DNA of 64,000 bases, taken from positions 2,852,001 to 2,916,000 of the forward strand of contig NC_079973.1 in assembly GCF_029852145.1 (NCBI RefSeq). The letters run 5' to 3'. The position numbers and the translations under genes are program-made. The notes beneath the pieces are model-generated. The model made no database searches and had not been told where the DNA came from. It saw only the letters and a program-made list of their open reading frames with translations. This document shows, one piece after another, positions 37,370-51,129 of the stretch. Positions within the stretch are counted from its first letter, which is position 1. Every line of letters starts with the position of its first letter. Source of the stretch: Microplitis mediator (lineage: Eukaryota > Arthropoda > Insecta > Hymenoptera > Braconidae).

Positions 37370-38062
37370 CATGTACTGAAGTTAGCCGGCAGTTAATAAT
37401 TTTTGAATTTTTAAAAAACGATAAATTAGAAAAAAATATTTAAAATCCACTTATAGATTTTTCTATTGTCACGTGCGTTTGTGAGTGTGAATTTTTAGCT
37501 GACAATTGGCAATTTTTTATGAGTGTGAGTAGCAGACGAGAGTTTGTAAATTTGAAATAAATAAATGTATAAATTAAAGTGAAATTTAAAAAAATGCGCG
37601 CGCCAATTTTTCGTTGATCTAAATACGCGTTTTTTTATTTTTGTTCGACTTCCATTTTAATTATTTATTCTAAAATTTAAAAAATTGACAGCTGTCAGAT
37701 ACTGCAGTTAGCCGACGTCTAATAATTTTTGGATTTTTTTTTGAAGCGACAAATTAAAAAAAAAAAAATTACACTTGTAGATTTTTAAATTTTCTACACA
37801 TGCATTTTTTTAGTTTTTTTTTAAAAAGAAAAATCCGAAAATTTTTAATTGTCGGTTAACTTCAGGATATTTTTCAAATTTAAAAATAAATAGAATAGAA
37901 AATACGAATTTAAATATTTGAAAAATACGCGCCTTTTTTAAATTTATTTATTTAATATTTATAAACTGTCGTCTGCTAAATTCACACTCACGCATATTTT
38001 TTGTAATTAACGTTAAAAAAAAATTCAAAATCTGCTAATTGTCTGCCAACTTCAGGATCACC
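37370..38062. mobile_element. Nested foldback element with GAAGTTAGC/GCCAACTTC ends
   Basis: The outer pair is CTGAAGTTAGCCGGCAG at about 37377 against CTGCCAACTTCAG near 38042. An inner pair is CTGCAGTTAGCCGACG at about 37703 against TCGGTTAACTTCAGG near 37853. AT-rich arms follow each motif. The termini resemble those at 46728, tying this to the dispersed foldback family. No coding frame. Confidence 0.55.
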
Positions 38063-41000
38063 AAACAACTTTTTTTAAATTATTACTGTTGTCAATTATT
38101 TATTTAAACATTTAAAAACTTTAATTTTACTTATTTAATTAATTAATTAATCCATCTTTTAAATCCTCATCAATGATCTCGTCTTATAAATCTTGTTCGT
38201 AGTCTATTTAAAATTCTCTGGTGATATGAGTTTTTAAATTTCTTCTTCTCGCGTCGCAGCTCCAACACAATCCAACAACATGTATGCCCTTATATGAGAG
38301 GTAATCATCAGTACACCTGCAGTACTCGTGCACAGAAATACAACATGGAACTGCGACATCCAGACGGACTAAAATTAGAAACGGAGTTGAAGAAATTAAA
38401 TTTAAAAAAAAAAAATAAACTTTAGACACAGAAAAATAAAATTTCATGTCCGGTATGTAAATATTTTTTACAATTATATCAATTTTTATTTCTTTTTTTA
38501 TCAATAAAAATTGTTACATAGGTAAAGTATCTGATGTCATCATCGTTATCATCATGGGCTGGCGCTTGGCACATTTTTGACAAACTGACAAGCAGCCACG
38601 AAATTATTGCGACATTTAAATAGTGTATTGTTAACTAGTATTTTAATTAATCATTTATTTATTCATTCATTTTTATTTTTTTTTCGTAGTAAATAGTAAG
38701 TGCTAGCAGTAATAGTGTAGCGAGGGAATAAGTTGTAGCGATAGTATTAGCAGCAGCAGAAAACGGTACAGAAAATTACAATACATGAGTTATTAATTTT
38801 TAAAATTTATAAAAAAACTGATACTGTTATTAATTTTAAATTTTAAAATTACACTGAACTCTACGTACACAAACATAATTTTCAAATTTTAAATACTGAC
38901 AGTTAAGTCAAATACAAATACATGTGCACGTTAAAAAAAACTGAGCGACGGGATTTAAGTCTAGGTCGTACAAGTTTTTAAAATAAAACTGTCTTCTATT
39001 TCCTTTTATATATTTCCTAGTGAAGCTTAATGCAATCAGTTGCATCAAGTCCTTAAAAAGACCGTCAACTTGACACCAGTGATCCGGTTGACACACTTGA
39101 GTCAATAGAGTTTGAATTTACCGGTTTTTTATTTTTATTTAGTATCAATTGTTGTACAATCGATTTACTTTTATCCCGTCATTCAAATTTTTTTTTAATC
39201 ATTAATGACAAAAATTGACTCGTGTCAGTGCAACGCAAAAAGATTTACATGGATGACATCTTCATGATTATTATTTTTATTATATTATACGTGTATACAA
39301 ATAGTAGTAGTAGGTATCGCTGCTTGTTTTTTTTTTATTTTTTCAGTTTTCATTACAAATTTATTATTAAAAAAATCTCATCGCGCCCATATCTGTTTTT
39401 TTTTTTATTTCATTATTATTATTAATATTATTATTATAATTATTAATTATTAATATTATTATTACTTATTATTTTTATTCCATTAATAAAAAATCTCAGC
39501 AGTTTTATGACACATCGCACTATCTTATACAATTAGCATGTAATGACAATGAGTAGCTAGAAAAAAAAATAAAAAAAAAAAATATTTAATGAGTTTTGAG
39601 GACCGCGTTAGTCTTGTCACAGGTAAAGGATGCAGCCGATCGATTCCCGGACGCCGCTTTGGTTTTCTTATCACGCTTTAGCCACACCGTCGCGCTATTA
39701 TCTTTACTTCCACCGTTACCTCTTTCTCTTCATGTTCATGTTCATGTTCTTCCACCTCCTCTACCTCAATCTCCTCCTCGTTCTTTATTTTTAATTCTTA
39801 TCTCCAGACCTCAACGTGAACTTTCTTTTGTGGTTCATTTAATTTCCTTCTGTCTCTCCCCTCGCTCAATCTGTTTCTCTCTCTCATACTTCATTATCAT
39901 TGCACACATACAATTACAAATACAAATGATTACACATTTTAATATTTTTATAAATTTTCACACTTTTATTTATTTTGTTTAAACTAAAAAAAAAAAAATT
40001 TTTAAAAAGAAGGCCGTAACTTCGATAAGAATAAATCGTTATCGTAATTATTTTATTTAAAATCACCCATAATTATATTAATTAATTAATTTATTTATTT
40101 AGAAAATGATTTACAAAACATTTTAAATTATTACTGCATTATTTCAATATTGTAACAAACATTTTATTGTTTTTATCAACAGGCGCAAAAAAATTTAATA
40201 AAAATCCCATTGAACTCGCGGTTTTTTTTTTAAATTTAAATTTTAATTTTAATATCAATTATTTTTCCTCTTAAATTTTCTCTCGCATTTTTATTCTCTT
40301 TCATACACAAAAACCCACACGACGTTGAAGAATCGCGAGCAGCGGCGGCGGGCTTGCGGCTCTTCCCGGCGCTTCTTTCATCGTGCGGCATTATCTTTTT
40401 TTTTTATTTACGTTACATTGTTCATTCGCTGTTATATTTATTTTATTACTTTTCATTTACTTCATTATCTTAATCAAGTTATCGGCTGTACTGTTATCAA
40501 TATCAATATCATTATTATTAATATTAATATTATTATTATTAATAATTAATTAATTAAAAATTAGATAGTTTTGTATTGGTTCCCAGAGGTTACTGCAACA
40601 AAAAAATAGGTATCGGCCGTGAGCTAAATTGTTAGTTTAGGTAAACAAATAAATTATTATCTAGAGCAATTTAATTTATAGCTTTACTATATTTAACTTC
40701 AAAAAAAAAATAAAATAAAATGAAAGCCGGGAAATAAAAATAAGAATCAAGGTAATCGATAAGAGAAAATGCGTGGGTGAATATTAGAGTACAGTATATA
40801 CATGTATATATAGAAGATATATAGAACGTATGTTAAAATATAAAGAAAGATAAAGAAGTCGTGTAGTACCCGAAGAAGAAGAAGAAGAAGAAGTAGCATG
40901 CGTGCATTTTGGGCGTCAACGAAAAAGCATCAGCTCTTCTTCTCACAAACGGTTACGTGAGATTAAAATAGATTTTTGGTACGAGGCCCAACAAGTAATT

Positions 41001-41167
41001 TAAAGTGAGACCGTAAGATTTAGGTCTCGGGTTTCTTGCTTTGAATTTTAAACGTTTAAAAATATATTTTGTAAAAATAAATAAATAAATAAATGAATGA
41101 ATGAATGAAGGAGTAAATGTAAATATATATATATGTATTTTAGTAATTAAAAAAGTTGTTGACAAAC

Positions 41168-44100
41168 CTAATAGCCACAAGTAAGGAGGTAGTCACCCAA
41201 CTTTTCGACTACCGAAGCAGCTTGCTGTGGTTGGATTGGATCCTCGTATAGGGAAACTACGACTGCTTGCCCCGTTTTCATGCAGTGGACACCAACTTTA
41301 CCAAGTTTTGCCCTTATCACACGGTCCGTTCCAGACAAATAGATATACCTATTGCCAGCCAGAGTCACGCCTGATGACGTGAGAATTTCCTGGGAATCGA
41401 AACCCTGGACCAGTTTTGCCAGCTCTTCTTTGCTTACCTAAAAATACAAAAATTCGTTTGATAAATTAACAATTGGCCACTAAAAATGAATTGTTTTAAT
41501 TATAAATAAATCTAGAGATGCTGGCACTACTCGGTAATCGATCAGTACTCGGTACTTCCCCTTTTCTCCCTCTCTGTTCAGTAAAGGCCGACGAACTGAT
41601 GTCTAAATGACATTCCGACTATCGATTATTTTGTCCACTTTGTTCAGCATAAACCTCCACTGCCTTGGCTATTACTCTTTATCCTCCTACCACTCATATA
41701 CTTATCATATATTTACATTATATAAAATAAGTACAATAAACTTTAAATAAATGAATTTATTAATTAATGGCAATGACGCCGAGGATGACGATATCGGCAT
41801 ATCTCTACTCTACTCATGTATTAAAATCACGAGGTCTTTGCTACTACAGCTCAACCTCTCCATGGTCAATGACGAATGAAAGTGAAAGACGATCGATAAG
41901 AGTATCACGCTCTACTTGACATTTCGTTTTCCAAATCCTTTCTGTTTCGCTGATCGTCCAACGACCTGATACCACCGTAAATATTCCATTAATTAATTAA
42001 TTAATTAATAAATTATTAATATCACCAGCCAACTCATACATACTCCAATTAAATCCAATAATTCACATCTTGCCCATATATAAATTCTAACAAACCGTGA
42101 ATCTGCAGAGAAATAAAAGTTTATCTCCACTAGACGAGTGAAAATCTTCATAATCAAGGTCGTCATGGGCATTAGGATTTATCATGATCGCGATCATGAT
42201 GAGCAAGAGTACACTTGAGAGATTTGTACAACTTGGAATTACTGATTATCAGATTATCTCCGAGTTTAACGAATTAAACACACATGCATCTGTGTACACA
42301 TCAATATCTACATCTAGTTAGACATCATCAGCGTGTGTGTTTAAGTAACAGGGTTTTTTTATCTCCATGTGAATCGTCTTTACAGCTATAATACCATACT
42401 CTTCTTTACGCTTTAGTCTACTCCAGTATACCCGGCAAGGCATGACATAGACGAGCAGGTTTGAGAATAAACGAATGTTCGAGAAAGCATACGAGGGGAC
42501 GAGGACGAGTGAGAAATATCGCTGGAAAGTGAGACACGATATTGAAGGAGAGGAAATATATATATACATATATTTATATATATATATATATGTATGAATA
42601 AGCTGTGAGTGTGTCGTACTTGTGAGTCACAAGGAACTCTCGGCGGTCGACACGTTACTGGGCTTCATGATGAATCATTCAGAAGACAGTTGTTTCAACA
42701 AACCACGCAAATATTTTAATATTTTAAATATTATATTTTTTAGGTACCATCCATTCTATGCTCGACTCTATTTACAAACTCCTCCAGACTTGGCTGTACT
42801 GTGGATAGAAAATTTCAATTAGTATTCAGTTATTTATAATTGCGATTTATGATTGCAATTTATAATTTTCTAATCCGTTGATAGAAAAATCATCAGAGTG
42901 CGACTGGGCAATAAAATGATTTACGTTTTTTGTTGGAGTATTGTTGATGTTGATGTGGGTTTTTAAAAGACCGAGGAATACGATACGCTCCTGAAGCAAG
43001 GATGCCGTCCGTTTCAGCCGGCTGTCGCCATTTTGGCGTCCGCAACCGGAAAGTGTGCACGCAAACTCTCCAACGCGCGTGGCAGCTGCCGACTTTTATC
43101 TTCTCGCACAAATGCACAGGGAGAAAGAAAGAAAATACATATATATATGTATAAAAATAAATGAACAAAAGATAAAAAATTTAAAGGAAAGATTGTATTC
43201 CCTGGAGAAACAATGAAAAACATAAAGGCGTTTTCACTTGGACTGACAACTGATCTACTGTCTCATTATTACGATAGATTACTTTTTTAATTAAATAAAT
43301 AAATAAATAAATCGTATCATGCTTCAAGTATTTAATTGCTAAAAATTTCTAATTAAATCCATGCTCACTCTATTTACTCCAAACAAATAATCTATCGTAT
43401 ATTTTATCAATAGACAATTTTTATCAACGTCAAAATTCAAATGACAATTCTTGGTCTTTTGACATTTCATAAATTTTTGACATTTGCTATATTACTTTTT
43501 ACATTTATATATTTTTTTAAATTATCAGTAGTCATGAGGATAAAAAAAAGGAAATGAGATAATTTGCCAGTCGCCATGTTGAGTTTAGAAAATATAAATA
43601 AAAAAAAACCGTTGGAAGATCGATCAACGCGAGGCGGCGGTTTTAGCGAAATTCGAATACCACTGCCACACCCTCTTCGTCGTGCGGACACATATCAGCC
43701 CTTTTAGCTTCAGCTTCATCTGTTGTCCTCAGAGTAACAATGCCAGTTGATAATACTGTCAAACTGACAGAATAATACCTCTAGCATAATAAATACATAC
43801 GTCCATCCATCCGCGTATGTAAAACTACATACATTCATACATACATAAATTTATGTATATATATATATAACAATAATCGATTGGCTGAGAGAGCCGCAGC
43901 GTGACTTTCGTCATTATCCGCTTCTTGACATCTCATCAAGCCAATGATCCGTCTGCGAAAGGCAACGAAATAAAAAAAAAAAAAGAAGTTATTCTGGATC
44001 GATGCGCGCACGCCCTGACGTAAAATCCCTCGGCTTTAAATAAATATATTTGTGTATAGATTTTCCAGGACTATTTTAAGGATTCAGTTTACAGATGCAG

Positions 44101-44801
44101 TGAAATCGATGACTTTCGGTCATTGTCAAAACTCAGGGTACATCTACGTGGCAAGAAGCGCGCGCTGTATCCCTTTGATAAATTAGTGACCGTAGGAATG
44201 AATGCTAGCAAATGTTTCGGGGTTAGAAAATGCCGTGTAACCGGCACGGAGACCTTGACTACCACCGCGTCGAGAGCAATCGTGAGGGCCAAGCCGGTAG
44301 GCATTATGGCGTACAGATGTCCGTTTTATCTCGTAATATCTTCTTTCTGTCTCTCCCTCCTCTCTCTACCTCCAACATAAAATGACACTAAATATAATAT
44401 TTTAAAAAATTCAAACTACAACTCCTCGGTCGTAACTGACGCAAAGAGAGAGGATCCCAAACTTTTTCAGTTTCTTTTTTAAAACGAAACAAAGCTACTT
44501 ATCGCTCGGACCACATTTTATAAACCTGATAACTGATATGGGTGTGTATTATCTACGAATAACAAACAAATAAATTAATAATACCGAGTTTCGAGTATCG
44601 AGTACCGAGTTTAGTTTTTAAAATTTTAATTTTAAAAAGTGAGGACCCAATGGCCGGTATTTTTTAGGTAGCATACAACAAAGTACTCACTTCAAAGCCG
44701 TCCGATTTCGCCCACAGGTTTCCATCGTGGCCGGCGATTGCTGCTTTCGTCACGCACCTCGACGCGAGCAGCTGCTTGTCAATGTAATCCTGCCAGCTCA
44801 T
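41168..44801 (-). CDS. Profilin (chickadee)
   Basis: Two coding exons: 44691-44801 (37 codons) and 41168-41437 (89 codons plus stop), giving 126 residues, the normal insect profilin length. Profilin binds G-actin and poly-proline ligands such as formins and Ena/VASP, and drives nucleotide exchange on actin in the cytoplasm. Family marks are the N-terminal MSWQDYIDKQLL with Trp3 and Tyr6 of the poly-proline groove, the HDGNLWAKS loop, SGVTLAGNRYIYL, LGKVGVHCMKTGQAVVV, and the C-terminal LGDYLLTCGY. Start and both splice borders (GTGAGT donor, TTTTTAG acceptor) are clear. A 3.25 kb intron separates the exons. Promoter and untranslated first exon(s) must lie above 44801, facing NOL10. Nothing odd in the protein. 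Confidence 0.98.
41438..44690 (-). other. Single coding intron of profilin
   Basis: AT-rich, with TAAT and TA microsatellites (about 41990-42010, 42555-42595). Several short open frames occur, none supported. It may hold alternative promoters or enhancers; no motif is decisive. Confidence 0.6.
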
Positions 44802-45986
44802 GATTAACCGGTAAGATTTCTTCCTTAAATCAACGTCTTCACCACAACAAAAAAATATTTATTTATAAATTCAAATTATTCCTCCAATAATTATCTATAT
44901 CTATATCTATCTACCTATATGTATGCATATATTTTTCTATATATATATATATATACATATAAATGTATAGATAACTCTTAACTTTACATAAATAATAATT
45001 GTACCACCTCTACTTCTATATTAATAAATGTCTGGGTTTTGTCCACCCGCGAATGGAGACTCGTGTTGAAGATAAAACGGCTAAGACTTAATAATATTTT
45101 ACGGCACTGGAGACACCAGAGCAGTCACCGTTGACTCACGTCTTTGGATAAGAAGTTGAGACTACGACACGATTCGTTCGACTAGTCGTCTCTCCAACTC
45201 GCACGTCGCGCCACCCTTACTTTTAACTCTCTCTCTCTCTCTTCCCTCCACCAGCAGCTTTCCGGAGCATCAAAACCCAGCGGGTCTGTATCTACTCCTA
45301 ACTCCTACCAGGTCCACTCTGCCCCCAATAAAGTCCTGCCGTGATTATAGACATCCAGGAACCGGCGGTACCAACCCACCACCACCTAAAACCTAATTAC
45401 CTCTTATCTGACAGTAATTTAAATTTAAACGTCATATAATTTTATAATTGCATACAAACTTGCATTTTACCTCTACTTAAATTTAATTATGCTGATAATC
45501 ATTTTTTAATTAAAGACTGTTTCAGTTTCAGCAGATGAGTCATTTAATTTTCTGGACAGGGTCGTAGCCAATTAATCGCTTTTTTGGAATTTTCTGTGAT
45601 GGAGATCAAGTGAAAAATATGACAGCTCAATGATTGGAAGATCATTGATTATTATGGTTGCGGAATAATTAATATAATTAACGAGCAAGCGCCAAGTTTA
45701 TGAGTCATCGGATTTAAAATAACGTCGGTCGTCATCTTGCTCGAGGCCCTGACAATGTTACGACGAGGATGACGTATTTATATTTTTTTTACCGGCACAT
45801 TGCCAACTTGGTTGTGTTGGTGATGTTGGTATACTCTGTGCTCGTAATGGAGTAGCTGCTGGCGGGGATTTAAATAGTAGAGGGCAGAGGGGGTGATCAT
45901 ACTCCACGTGTTTTAAATTTTGAAAACTATTTGTTGTAGTTTGGTATGTATTGAATAAATAATTGGTATTTAAATAATATAGCAAG
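44802..45986. promoter_or_regulatory. Shared divergent promoter region, profilin and NOL10
   Basis: The start codons of profilin (minus) and NOL10 (plus) face each other across 1185 bases. The GC-richer part at about 45110-45370 includes a CT dinucleotide run at 45228-45242 (GAGA-factor-type sequence) and is the most likely site of the profilin promoter. No clear TATA box is seen for either gene. Confidence 0.45.
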
Positions 45987-48900
45987 ATGATGCACGTTGC
46001 GAGTCCTAATGACATTAAAATTTATGATCTGAGTGCTGGGATATCACTTCCAGAGGTAAGTTGGAATATTTGTTAATTAACCTAGAAATAATTATATGTA
46101 AATATAAATTTGTTGTTGTTTATTTTTGCAGTGGATATCAGCACAAAAAAGGAGAAGTTTATTAAAAAAACATGCGCGTGAGTAATTTATTTTTTTTTAT
46201 CAGATTTGGTGATATTTATTTATTTATTTATCGGCTTTATCATCTTGTCTCATCCCCAAGGAGCACACTTGCCTTTGTGACATCTATAAAATAGTTTTTA
46301 GGCTACTTTTTGATGTCAATAAGGCACCAATATGCTGACAAAACGATCAGAAATTTTTGTCACCGAAAAAATGTCTACTGAAAAGAGTTAACACGAGTGA
46401 AGACAAAAAGTAAATTACAAATAGTGGTAAAATAAGTCATGTAAACGACTTTTCAATTGAAATAAGACAGGAAAAACAACACAAGTTTTCTCTGTCTTCG
46501 GAACCAACATTTGCAGGTCGTATTTATACCAAAAAAAGTGACTGAGACAAGAAAAAATTTGTCTTATCATTTTGAAAGACATCTTAAAGTTGTCATCACA
46601 AAATTACCCAAGCAGAGGCAACTTCAAGATTTCTTTTAAAAGGACGAAAAATTTTTTTTTGTCAGCCAAGTTTTTTCTATATAAATAAGACAGAAATGTT
46701 GGTCATAGGAAATTTTATGACAGTAAAGTTGGCGGACATCTGACAATTTCTAAAATTTTAAAATAATAAAATGAAATTTTTTTAACAAAAAAATTAAAAA
46801 ATTGACTTTTAGAAAATTCTAGTCAGTATGTGCATTTTTTAAAAATTTTATTAATTTAATTGTTTAATTTTTTTATATATAATTTAAAAATTGTCTTATG
46901 TCTGCTACATTTACACTCATGAAATTTTTGTTATTTTATCCGTCATAGAAAAGTCATTTCAATTAAAAAATCGTTCAGATGATGACTTATTTGTAATTTA
47001 ATTTTTGTCGTCACTTCTGTCAAGTCAAACAGATATTTTTTCAGTGACAAATTTCTGATTATTTTGTCAACATTTTGGTGTCTTATCGATGTCAAAAAAC
47101 AGCCTCAAACTACAATCTTATAGAAGTCATTTTATAGCATGTTAGCGATGCAAATTATTTAATATCTTTGTTGGGAAAGATGACAAAGATCTCAAAAAAA
47201 ATTTATTGAAGTACAATAATCATTAACTAAATTTTCTGTCCTGTTCCTCAACAACCAGTATGACCTTAAACCCGATTTATTACAAACAAGATCAAATTTC
47301 TCCAGTATTTGAGGAGTAATTTTGGCTCTTTATGGTTTTGTGTAAAAATACTGATGATTTTGTTGCAGGTCTGCGTAGCGAGATCCAACTTATACAGGAC
47401 TTTGATATGCCTGGTGTCAGCACGTCTGTCAAAATATCTAGAGATGGACAGAGTATTTTAGCGACAGGAATTTATAAACCGCGAGTTAAATGTTTTGACA
47501 CCAAGGAACTGTCGATGAAATTTGAACGATGTTTCGACTCGGAAGTTGTCAATTTTCAAATTTTATCTGATGACTACAGTAAAGTAAATGCAGTTTATTA
47601 TTTATATTTTACTTGCTGTTATTATAAATTATAATTATAATTTTTTTTTAATTTTTTAGCTCGTATTTCTTCACTGTGACAGACATGTGGAAATCCATGC
47701 CGCCCATGGGAAATATTACAGACTACGAATACCCAGATTTGGTAGAGATCTAGAGTATCATTATCCTTCATGTGATTTATTTATTGTAGGAGTCAGGTCA
47801 GCATCCGAGTCTAGAATTTAAATTTCTAAATTAAAATTTTAAGTATAATATTAATAATAATTATTTTATTTTTTAGTAATGAAATATACAGATTGAGTTT
47901 GGAAAGAGGTCAATTTTTAAAACCATTTGAATCCGAGTCCGCGGCAATAAACAAATGCGCTATTAATCCAGAGCATCATCTTCTGACTGTCGGTACTCAG
48001 GAAGGAAAAGTCGAGGCCTGGGATCCCAGAATTAAAGATAAAGTCGGCAGTTTAGATTGCGCTTTTTATTGTGCGACACAAAATTTGAGGTAACGCTAAA
48101 TTATAATTAATTTTTTTTCAAACCCAGCCTCAAATTTTTTCTGCCAACTTGGCCCTGATTAAATTAAATTATTATTTTAGTATGGATACGGTGCCATCAG
48201 TTACGTCATTAAAATTCAAAGGAGGATTAACAATGGCCGTAGGAACAGCCACAGGTCAAATTTTACTGTACGATATTAGATCTAATAAACCCTTTTTAAT
48301 GAAAGATCACATGTACGGCTTACCAATAAGAGGAATTGAATTCAATGATAAAATGGATTTAGTTTATTCAATGGATAGTTCTATTGTCAAAATTTGGGAA
48401 AAAAATACCGTAAGTATTTATTTTATCAATTAATTAATTAAGTACTCGATTAATTGATTAATTGACTAATTTACAGGGAAAATTATACACATCAATAGAA
48501 TCAAAATCAGATTTCAATGATTTATGTGTAGTACCAGATACCGGTTTCTTATTTATTGCGAATGAAGCACCGAAAATAAAAACGTATTTTATCCCAAGTC
48601 TTGGACCTGCGCCATCTTGGTGCAGCAGACTCGATAACTTGACAGAAGAAATGGAAGAGACGAATTACGAAACAGTTTACGATGATTATAAATTTGTGAC
48701 TGAAAAAGAATTAGACGAATTAGGATTTTCTCATTTGAAAGGAACGAATATGTTGCGTGCTTACATGCACGGTTACTTCATGGACGTGAGACTCTGGCGC
48801 AAAGCTAAAGACGCTATCCAGCCGTTCTCATTTGAAGAATTCAAAAAGAAAAAAATCCGAGAAGCGATAAACGAAAATCGTGCGAGTAAAATTAAAATTG

Positions 48901-50512
48901 ATAAACTTCCTCAGATTAATAAGGAGCTCGCTTATAAATTAATGGAAAATGAAACGAGTAATAAGAATATTAAGAAGAAAAAAGGAGCTGAAAGTTTACT
49001 CAAGGACGATCGTTTCAAGTCTCTCTTTACCAATCCAGATTTTCAAGTTGACAAAAACGCTGAAGAGTTTATTCTTCACAATCCAGTTATTGCGCAGTTG
49101 GATAAAAGCAAAGAGAAAAAATTACGCGCTCTTGAGGCTAAGCAGCCAAAGGAAAAAATACTCACTGCTTTTGATGATGATGACCGTAAGTATTTTAAAT
49201 TATTATTATTTATTGTAAGCAAAAAAATTTATACATGATTTATTATTTTATTATTATTAATATAGATCGTCAAGATTCCGATGATGAGTTATTACGTGAC
49301 TCGAGTTCTGATGATGACAAGCCCTGGTCTGAAGATGTTAAGAAGAAGTATCGCCAATTGAAGCGAATTAGGAGAGAAGCTGAAGAGAATGAAGACGAAG
49401 ACGAAGATGATGATGGAGATAAAGTTAAAAATAAAGATGACGGCGGGCGAGATGGGGATAAAAAGCAGCCGAGATTTTTCGAAGTCAAAGAAGGTGTCGA
49501 ATTCCGAGGAGGAAAAGCTTACATGAAGAAAAGAAATAAGTTAGTGTTTTTTAAATTGAGTACAGTAGGGTCTCGTTATAAGAATACGCGTTATAAGACT
49601 CTTTTCCTCAATTTGTTAAAACTTTTGGAACGTTTCTCCCACCAACTATTCAATAAAAGTTTTGCGACGAACCCTCGCTTTAAGACTAACGACCGGTACG
49701 ACTAAAATCGAGATAAAATGTACATACATAAAAATTGTAGATTGATCCCACCGACATCTGATCCCATCAACAATTGATCGTCAATTGATTTTTATCAACA
49801 ATTAATTTACATTATTTAATTTTTTATATTTACAACAGCGAATTTTAATTACTCATGTCATAGTAATTAATTATTTTATGAATTTGTCAGTGGGATCAGT
49901 TGTCTGTGGGATTACTTGTCGGGGATCAGTTGTCTGGGATCAGTTATCATGGAACCAGATGGACAAAATTCTGTTTATTTATGATTATATATAAAATAGA
50001 TTTACTGTATAATAAAGTAGAGTTGAACCGAACACATAAATAAAACGCAAAACGGTGATAGTCTTATAGCGAAGCTTAGGCGCAAACGCTGTTAAACACA
50101 ATAGTGGGGGTACCTCAATTCTAAGAATTTTTTCCCCTACAGCCCCGAGCAAGTCTTATAACGAAATCCTACTGTATTTTAATTGATAATTATTTTTTTT
50201 ATTGTTACTAATAAAATTTTTTTTCAGAGCGAGTTTGGAAGAACGATTACAGCACGAGGAAGCGAGTTCGTCAAAAATAAAAGGCACTCGGGGCAATAGA
50301 GAGATGACTTTTACTATTAACAAGGTAATTAATAAGTTTTGTAATAGACAATAATTTTTTGTTACTGGTCAAGAGTTTGCTGATAATTTTTTATTTTTTT
50401 TCTGTTACAGAAAAAATTCGGAAAGGGCAGAGATGCTGTCAAGCACAGAAGAGCTGATCAAAAAGGTCTTCTGAGACCTGCGGGTAATATTGGAAAGCGG
50501 AAAAAGTTTTAA
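45987..50512 (+). CDS. Nucleolar protein 10 (Enp2/NOL10), ribosome biogenesis
   Basis: Ten coding exons: 45987-46055, 46132-46177, 47369-47583, 47660-47796, 47877-48089, 48181-48409, 48477-49185, 49266-49539, 50228-50324 and 50411-50512. The total is 2091 bases (696 residues), all phases consistent. NOL10/Enp2 is a nucleolar WD40 protein of the small-subunit processome, needed for early 18S rRNA processing. Family marks are the N-terminal IKIYDLSAG...LPEWIS, IQLIQDFDMPGVST, YKPRVKCFDT, CDRHVEIHAAHGKYY, RFGRDLEYHYPSCDL, AVGTATGQILLYDIRS, DHMYGLPIRGIEF, GPAPSWCSRLDNLTEE, the NUC153 segment DDRFKSLFTNPDFQVD at residues 480-495, and an acidic then lysine-rich tail. Two ATGs are adjacent at the start; either could be used. 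AATAAA motifs follow at 50512 and about 50638. Introns 2 and 8 carry transposon-like inserts. Confidence 0.97.
46238..47192. mobile_element. Long inverted-repeat element in NOL10 intron 2
   Basis: Arms of about 150-250 bases face each other: TATAAAATAG...GGCTAC, TTTGATGTCAATAAGGCACC and TGACAAAACGATCAGAAATT on the left match inverted sequence at about 47010-47150. A second foldback (46728-46921) sits in the loop. No transposase frame. With the nested copy it fills most of the 1.19 kb intron. Confidence 0.65.
46728..46921. repeat. Foldback copy nested in the NOL10 intron element
   Basis: The left motif GGCGGACATCTGACAATTT is matched inverted by AAATTGTCTTATGTCTGCTA, which continues into CATTTACACTCAT, the same core found at 1-540. 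Size is about 194 bases, with an AT-rich loop. Confidence 0.65.
49563..50174. mobile_element. pogo/Tigger-like non-autonomous element in NOL10 intron 8
   Basis: The left end CAGTAGGGTCTCGTTATAAG is matched by the inverted right end CAGTAGGATTTCGTTATAAG, and TA flanks both sides. Extra CGTTATAAGAC-like motifs lie near 49589 and, inverted, near 50065 and 50152, as subterminal binding sites. TIRs starting CAGT, TA duplication and C-TCG-TATAA motifs are typical of pogo/Tigger-type Tc1-mariner elements. The 612-base interior has no transposase and contains a small inverted pair with GATCCCA (about 49744 and 49892). Confidence 0.75.
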
Positions 50513-51129
50513 ATAAAAATAATTTTTTATTTTGTCAATTTATTTTTTTTTATTTTTCCTATTTATGTACATATTTAAATTTATTGTATGTAATTTAAGT
50601 ACGGAGGTTTGAGTGGTTTATTATAATAAACTTTGTTGAATAAAAATAAATTGCGTGTAATTTATACCAACGGCGATGCGATGTAATTCAAATCTTAATT
50701 GCCGCCAATAAAATTTATAATTTCGTACTGATTGGTCTGGAGTTTGTTGTAATCTGAAAGTGATTGCTAATAAATTATTTATTGTGTTTACTTTCAACAA
50801 AGTATCAGTTTAAAAAAAGTGGGAAAATATGAGTAAAAAAAGTTCCATAGTAAGTGGAGTGAAATATCTTTTTTAAAAGGTGAAGAGTCATCGTAAGAGC
50901 GATAAAAATTTAGCAATGTATTGTAAAGTAGTAAAAATCGAGTGTTGGTGTATATTTATTACCGAGTACGTGGGGAATGATATTTATTTATTGTCATTAG
51001 AATGGTAAGTTGCAATTAGTTCTTATTACCCATTTATTTTGAATTGACGTTAGCTCTGAATTTAATTTTTTTCGCGGTAACAATAAAACTTATCGCCCGT
51101 TAATCTTAAATGATAATTTACTGTCTGCT
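50513..51129 (+). other. Intergenic, NOL10 3' end to receptor-like gene
   Basis: Contains the NOL10 3' UTR with AATAAA at 50512 and about 50638, and the presumed promoter of the next gene. No other feature is seen. Confidence 0.5.

Larger units (their letters stand above)
34356..41167. other. Non-coding flank between the large gene and profilin
   Basis: Very AT-rich, with ATT/AAT microsatellites (36251, 37107, 39415, 40505) and TAAT runs. It holds two foldback elements listed separately. It probably includes the 3' UTR of the large gene and of profilin. The open frames in it are low-complexity and unsupported. Confidence 0.55.

Noticed and set aside
38208..38504. 98-codon minus-strand frame
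   Set aside because: AT-rich, Ile/Tyr/Phe-heavy, without family motifs; looks like chance.
39596..39982. 128-codon plus-strand frame with Leu/Pro/His repeats
   Set aside because: Low-complexity pyrimidine-rich sequence with no motif, no splice context and an AT-rich end.
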